Below are positions 5,748 through 7,000 of a stretch of DNA of 7,000 nt, in pieces (within the stretch, counting starts at the first letter, position 1; every line of letters begins with the position of its first letter). The notes below the pieces were generated by a model. That model was not told the DNA's origin. It saw nothing but the letters and a program-made list of their open reading frames with translations, and did no database searches. The translations under genes and the position numbers were made by a program. Origin of the DNA: UBA7672 sp035548775 (GTDB lineage Bacteria > Pseudomonadota > Alphaproteobacteria > Caulobacterales > Hyphomonadaceae); contig DASZSI010000118.1 of the NCBI GenBank assembly GCA_035548775.1, positions 1 through 7,000 of the forward strand, given 5' to 3'.

Positions 5748-7000
5748 ATGAAGCTTGCAAAGAAGCTCCTCTGCGCGATTGCCGCGCCCGTGCTTGCGAT
5801 CGCGCTTCCCTTGTCCGCCTCGGCACAGGGCTTGATCCGCGACGCGGAGATCGAGGCGACGCTGCGCAGCTATGCGGACCCGCTGTTTGAAGCGGCGGGC
5901 CTCAAGCCGTCTGATGTCAACATTTACATAGTGCAGGATGACACGATCAACGCGTTCGTCGCCGGCGGCCAGAACCTCTTCATGAACACCGGAACGATCA
6001 TGGAGGTCGAGAATCCGGAACAGCTGAAGGGCGTGATGGCGCACGAGACCGGCCACATCGCCGGCGGCCACAACGCGACCTCCGACCAGATGATGAGCGC
6101 GGCGGGCGGCACACAGCTGATCACCATGGGCCTCGGCGCCCTGGCGCTGCTGGCGGGGGCGCCGGACGCGGCGCTGGCGCTGTTCGGAAGCTCGAGCCAG
6201 TTCGGACTGATGACGCTGTTCAAGTTCTCGCGGAACGACGAAAGCCAAGCCGACCAGTATGGCCTCGACTTCCTGGAGAAGACCGGACAATCGGCTGACG
6301 GCCTGGTCTCGTTCATGAACCATTTCCGATATGAAGAGCTGATGTCGGAAGCGCGGCGCGATCCCTATTTCCGCACTCACCCGATTACATCAGAGCGTAT
6401 CCGGGCGATGATGAAACGCGCCTCCGAGATCACCGCGAAGTCTCATCCGCAAAGCAAGGAAGACATTGAAGCGCTGGCGATGATGAAAGCCAAGCTGGTC
6501 GGCTTTATCGGACCGCCGGCGCGCGTGTTGTCGAAATATCCGTCGACCGATCAGTCGATCTACGGGAAATATGCCCGGGCCATCGCCGCCTATCGCGCCA
6601 CAGACATCAAGGTCGCGCTGACGGGTGTGGACGAGCTCATCTCGATGAAGCCGGACGACCCCTATTTCTGGGAGCTGAAGGGCCAGATCCTGTTTGAAAG
6701 CGGCAGGACACTGGAATCGATCGCGCCGCATCGCAGGTCGGTGGACCTGGCGCCGAAGCAACCGTTGTTGAAGGTGAACCTTGCTCGGTCGCTTGCCGCG
6801 CAGAAAGACAAGACCTGCCCGGGCGAGCCAGAAGGACCGATGACGGACTGCCTGAAGGAGGCCGAAGGCCTTCTGATGGACGCCATCGCGCTCGAGAAGG
6901 ACAATGCGTTCGCCTGGAACCAGCTGGCCGATGTCTATGGCAAGGAAGGGCGGACCCCGGACGCAGACCTCGCCACCGCCGAAGAGGCGTATGCCCTGGG
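5748..7000 (+). CDS. M48 family metallopeptidase with TPR-like tail, partial (C-terminus beyond right edge)
   Basis: The frame is open from ATG 5748 through the window end, 417 complete codons. A signal peptide covers residues 1-26 (MKLAKKLL, hydrophobic core, cut near SASA/Q), so the enzyme should act in the periplasm. The Zn-peptidase motif HETGH (His99, Glu100, His103) is intact, and the third ligand is likely Glu165 in ESQADQYG. The THP triplet (His211) downstream is typical of this group. A hydrophobic stretch (about 125-147) lies between the two metal motifs, as in BepA-like members. From about residue 265 the sequence becomes helical repeats with TPR character (YFWELKGQILFESG, AWNQLADVYGKEG). 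BepA-like proteins perform quality control of outer-membrane proteins; assigning that exact role here is inference. Start support: AGGAGGAG at 5732-5739. It follows rne by 90 bp on the same strand with no clear terminator between, so read-through is plausible. Confidence 0.92.
   Translation, partial: MKLAKKLLCAIAAPVLAIALPLSASAQGLIRDAEIEATLRSYADPLFEAAGLKPSDVNIYIVQDDTINAFVAGGQNLFMNTGTIMEVENPEQLKGVMAHETGHIAGGHNATSDQMMSAAGGTQLITMGLGALALLAGAPDAALALFGSSSQFGLMTLFKFSRNDESQADQYGLDFLEKTGQSADGLVSFMNHFRYEELMSEARRDPYFRTHPITSERIRAMMKRASEITAKSHPQSKEDIEALAMMKAKLVGFIGPPARVLSKYPSTDQSIYGKYARAIAAYRATDIKVALTGVDELISMKPDDPYFWELKGQILFESGRTLESIAPHRRSVDLAPKQPLLKVNLARSLAAQKDKTCPGEPEGPMTDCLKEAEGLLMDAIALEKDNAFAWNQLADVYGKEGRTPDADLATAEEAYAL

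Noticed and set aside
5550..6380. A 276-codon leftward frame over the rne end and M48 gene
   Set aside because: It overlaps two well-supported genes on the other strand and has no domain or ribosome binding signal.

Overview
The window looks like a housekeeping segment of a high-GC alphaproteobacterial chromosome. The lineage call rests mainly on the RNase E. It opens with the alphaproteobacterial-type start MSKLMLIDANHPEETRV, carries a long acidic insertion inside its S1 domain, and ends in a GWW motif like the PNPase-docking tail of Caulobacter RNase E. A divergent rne/amiC pair is also a familiar alphaproteobacterial arrangement. A Caulobacterales/Hyphomonadaceae-like organism is my best guess, but genus cannot be fixed from the sequence alone.

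Layout: the left half is read leftward and the right half rightward, diverging from a gap of about 500 bp (2676-3182). Leftward come a small lipoprotein with a DUF4142-like C-terminal half, then AmiC (a periplasmic Zn-dependent N-acetylmuramoyl-L-alanine amidase with an AMIN domain), then an MBL-fold hydrolase that runs off the left edge. The gaps between them are 40 and 55 bp, so they could share a transcript. Rightward come rne (824 aa with the start chosen here) and, 90 bp later, a secreted M48 metallopeptidase with a TPR-like tail that runs off the right edge. The first of these gaps, on the rne side, holds a candidate leftward promoter, a cluster of dyad-symmetric DnaA-box-like sites, and a long rne leader with at least two convincing hairpins.

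How the genes relate: one transcription direction serves the cell envelope (lipoprotein, peptidoglycan amidase). The other pairs the core RNA-degradosome endonuclease with a periplasmic protease/chaperone-type M48 protein. I infer no dedicated joint pathway beyond conserved neighbourhood.

I found no mobile element, CRISPR array, tRNA, rRNA, phage gene or obvious horizontally acquired block. Nothing here looks like a wholly new system. The parts most worth a second look are the structured rne leader and the charge-patterned, disordered regions of RNase E. A very long open frame antisense to rne is explained by codon usage and was rejected.
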